This document shows, one piece after another, positions 61,894 to 64,000 of a stretch of DNA of 64,000 nt. Within the stretch, counting starts at the first letter, position 1. Each line of letters begins with the position of its first letter. The notes under the pieces are model-generated. The model saw only the letters and a list, made by a program, of their open reading frames with translations. It was not told the origin of the DNA and ran no database searches. Made by a program: the position numbers and the translations under genes. Source of the DNA: Candidatus Gastranaerophilales bacterium (GTDB taxonomy: Bacteria > Cyanobacteriota > Vampirovibrionia > Gastranaerophilales > Gastranaerophilaceae); assembly GCA_944322675.1 (NCBI GenBank), contig CALUPO010000005.1:62001-126000 (forward strand), read 5' to 3'.

Positions 61894-64000
61894 AAATAAT
61901 TTATATAAAATACGTCCAGCAGGACGTCATCTGTTTACAATAGGTAAGGATTTAATAAAAGATCCTCAGGCTGCAATTATTGAGTTGGTAAAAAATGCTT
62001 ATGATGCAGATTCTCCTTCTGTTGATATATATTTTGAAATCTCGGAAAGCAAAGATAAATTACTTATAAAAATAAAAGATTTTGGTCATGGTATGACAAA
62101 GGATGATGTATTAAAAAAATGGCTTGTTCCCTCAACTGATAACAAAGAAAAACAAAAGAAAAGTCCAAATGGTCGCATAATGCAGGGGAAAAAGGGAGTT
62201 GGTCGTTATGCAGTATCATTAATTGGAAATGATTTGTTGATGGATACAGTAGACCAAAATGGAAACAAATCACAAATATACATAAATTGGGATGACTTTA
62301 ACAAGTACGAATATTTAGATGAAGTCAATATACTTGTTGATTTTTCAAAAGTTTCTGAACACTCCGGAACAGAACTTATAACAACCGGAGATATAGAACA
62401 CTTACAATATTGGGTAAAGCAAGACAGGACTGGTAATTTTGTTAATATCAATGCATTAATAAAAGAATTAAAGAAAATGCTTTCTCCAAATAAAGATTCT
62501 AATGATATTTTTGAAATCACTTTGTATCTTAAAAATTTTGATGCAGAGAAAGAAAAAACAATTCCGATTAAGCCTTTTCCTTTTTTTGATGTTTATGACT
62601 ATAGGATTTTTGGTAAATTTACAAAAGATGGAAAAGGTATTTTTAAATATCAGAATTATAAATCTGGAAAATTGGTAGAGGAAGATATAATTTTAAATGA
62701 AGATGTAAAATGCGGGAACGTAGAATTTGATATTAAAGTATATGATCGGGAAACAGATTCTTTACGAAATCTTATTGGGCGGGGGTTAACCAATGAAAAT
62801 GGAGCTTATCTCAATGTTCAGGAAACAAAAACTATTTTAGACGCAGCTTCCGGTATAAGTGTATACAGAAATGGTTTTAGGATAAGACCTTTAGGTGATC
62901 CCGGGTTTGATTGGCTACATTTGGATACACAACGTGTACAAAATCCTTCTTTTATCATTGGTAATAATCAGGTTATAGGTGTTATAAATATTGAAAGTGA
63001 AGATAAATCTGGGCTGGAAGAAAAAAGTGCACGTGACGGATTGAAAGAAAATGAAGCTTATAACAATCTTGTAGATATTACAAATGCTGTTTTAAATAAT
63101 TTAGAAAGAAAACGTTTTGACTATAAACGATTCATTGATAAGCAAAAGACTAAAACAACAAAAAATACAGAAACTTTATTAGATTATACAAATACCGAAA
63201 AAGAAATCGAGCAGGTATTGCGTAATGACAATATATCTAAAGAAACAACAAAGAAAGTTTTAAACGTAATTTCAAAAACAAAAAAAGAAAAAGAGCAGCA
63301 ATACAATATTATATCAGAATATATCGCTAAATATGAAGGTCAGGCAACTCTTGGGAAAATAATGGATATCGTTCTACATGAAGCCAGAAAACCTTTAAAT
63401 TTCTTTTCTAATCAAATTAAAAATACAGAATACTGGGCGAATGAATTAAAAGAAAATTATACAGAAGAGAATTTAAATAATTTATTAGATATTTTATCAG
63501 ACTATAAACTAAATACGAAATTATTAACAGATTTATTTCGAAGGTTAGATCCTCTTTCATCTAAAAACAGAGGCTCTAAAAAAGAAATAAATATAAAAAA
63601 GGTTATAAATCAATCTGTAAATATATTTCAAAATGAAATCAAAAATACGAATATTAAATTAATTATTGATTGCAAACCGGATATAGTATATTTTGCTTGG
63701 GAACAAGATTTAGTTGTTATTATTACAAATCTGATTGAAAATAGTATATACTGGATTAAAAAAAATAATTCTTTAAATAAAATTATAGATATATCTGTTC
63801 AAAAGAAAGATACTGGCTTTGAAATGGATATCATTGATACAGGAGAAGAAATTCCTGAATCTGCAATAGAAAGCGGATCGATATTTGAACCGGGATATAC
63901 ATCCAAGCCAAAAGGCAACGGTAGCGGCTTAGGTTTAGCGTTAGCAGGTGAAGCGGCCTCAAGAAATAATATAGTTTTAAAAGCCGTTAGTCATAAACAT
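61886..64000 (+). CDS. GHKL ATPase of MutL/MORC/Hsp90 type plus histidine-kinase-like module, partial
   Basis: Open to the window end, at least 705 codons, starting at TTG 61886 (the only start codon after an in-frame TGA, with AAGGA upstream). The N-terminal GHKL ATPase motifs are visible: IIELVKNAYDAD (motif N), IKDFGHGMT (DxGxG) and GKKGVGRYAVS (GxxGxG). About 440 residues later comes IMDIVLHEARKPLN, like a HisKA segment, then VVIITNLIENSIYWI, IDTGEEIPE, FEPGYTSKPKGNGSGLGLAL, a second, histidine-kinase-like GHKL domain. Prokaryotic MutL/MORC homologues with C5 methylases in R-M-like operons are described in the literature. Downstream partners lie beyond the window. Confidence 0.85.
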   Translation, partial: MVENNLYKIRPAGRHLFTIGKDLIKDPQAAIIELVKNAYDADSPSVDIYFEISESKDKLLIKIKDFGHGMTKDDVLKKWLVPSTDNKEKQKKSPNGRIMQGKKGVGRYAVSLIGNDLLMDTVDQNGNKSQIYINWDDFNKYEYLDEVNILVDFSKVSEHSGTELITTGDIEHLQYWVKQDRTGNFVNINALIKELKKMLSPNKDSNDIFEITLYLKNFDAEKEKTIPIKPFPFFDVYDYRIFGKFTKDGKGIFKYQNYKSGKLVEEDIILNEDVKCGNVEFDIKVYDRETDSLRNLIGRGLTNENGAYLNVQETKTILDAASGISVYRNGFRIRPLGDPGFDWLHLDTQRVQNPSFIIGNNQVIGVINIESEDKSGLEEKSARDGLKENEAYNNLVDITNAVLNNLERKRFDYKRFIDKQKTKTTKNTETLLDYTNTEKEIEQVLRNDNISKETTKKVLNVISKTKKEKEQQYNIISEYIAKYEGQATLGKIMDIVLHEARKPLNFFSNQIKNTEYWANELKENYTEENLNNLLDILSDYKLNTKLLTDLFRRLDPLSSKNRGSKKEINIKKVINQSVNIFQNEIKNTNIKLIIDCKPDIVYFAWEQDLVVIITNLIENSIYWIKKNNSLNKIIDISVQKKDTGFEMDIIDTGEEIPESAIESGSIFEPGYTSKPKGNGSGLGLALAGEAASRNNIVLKAVSHKH

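Overview
This is a low-GC bacterial chromosome window (A+T-rich outside the repeat islands). The housekeeping genes are bacterial. The order infA-rpmJ-rpsM-rpsK-rpsD-rpoA-rplQ-truA-rplM-rpsI, an omega subunit of cyanobacterial look, and large serine/asparagine/lysine-rich coiled-coil and membrane-anchored proteins are compatible with a gut-type Melainabacteria/Gastranaerophilales (Vampirovibrionia) genome. That placement is an inference from gene order and protein style, not a phylogenetic test. Hcp and ferredoxin-nitroreductase point to an anaerobic life style.

Left accessory island (1 to about 24150). It opens with four small phage/plasmid-like genes, a serine resolvase killed by one in-frame TAA, and a Fic protein. 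A small ribbon-helix-helix/unknown gene pair follows. The core is a defence locus: a leftward operon of SNF2-type helicase, beta-class N6-adenine methyltransferase and type III-like Res helicase-nuclease (13281 to 4172), with a divergent KAP P-loop ATPase (13395-16586) and a small secreted repeat protein. Next come a HigBA toxin-antitoxin pair and a replication-like module (a protein resembling filamentous-phage gene II/X Rep, a large helical protein, a possible OB-fold protein and a small unknown). The island ends in a large serine recombinase that has lost its catalytic N-terminus, followed by gene relics. Both recombinases are dead, so the island looks immobilised.

Metabolic stretch (24150 to 33760). 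A LysR regulator is divergent from a ferredoxin-nitroreductase/aldo-keto reductase pair. An Rrf2 regulator with a 32-bp near-palindromic operator leads an hcp-cupin operon. A decaying leftward operon follows (SDR, SMP-30-like lactonase, iron alcohol dehydrogenase), in which the SDR and the ADH each carry a single nonsense codon. A twice-frameshifted GNAT gene lies beside it. A NudC-like Nudix hydrolase closes the stretch.

Centre (34250 to 58600). A 1019-residue coiled-coil protein has near-identical DNA-level tandem repeats. Then come a HEAT-like protein, a repeat island (38770-40790) with an IS110 relic, the M48 protease/LemA/zinc-ribbon set, the ribosomal-RpoA operon, and an ABC-2 permease. 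A second repeat island (49560-50800) shares modules with the first. After it lie gatA, a 1094-residue membrane-anchored protein with a G10 tract upstream, MlaE-like permease, ilvE and rpoZ. The two repeat islands are mosaics of several repeat modules joined at a recurrent CGTCCGGAGGACATT motif. One module is a 132-nt element whose hairpin stem is invariant while its loop varies.

Right accessory region (58950 to the end). An unknown small protein and a DUF3800-type protein precede a second restriction-type locus: a C5-cytosine methyltransferase overlapping a GHKL ATPase that has an N-terminal MutL/MORC/Hsp90-like module and a C-terminal histidine-kinase-like module. This ATPase gene runs off the window.
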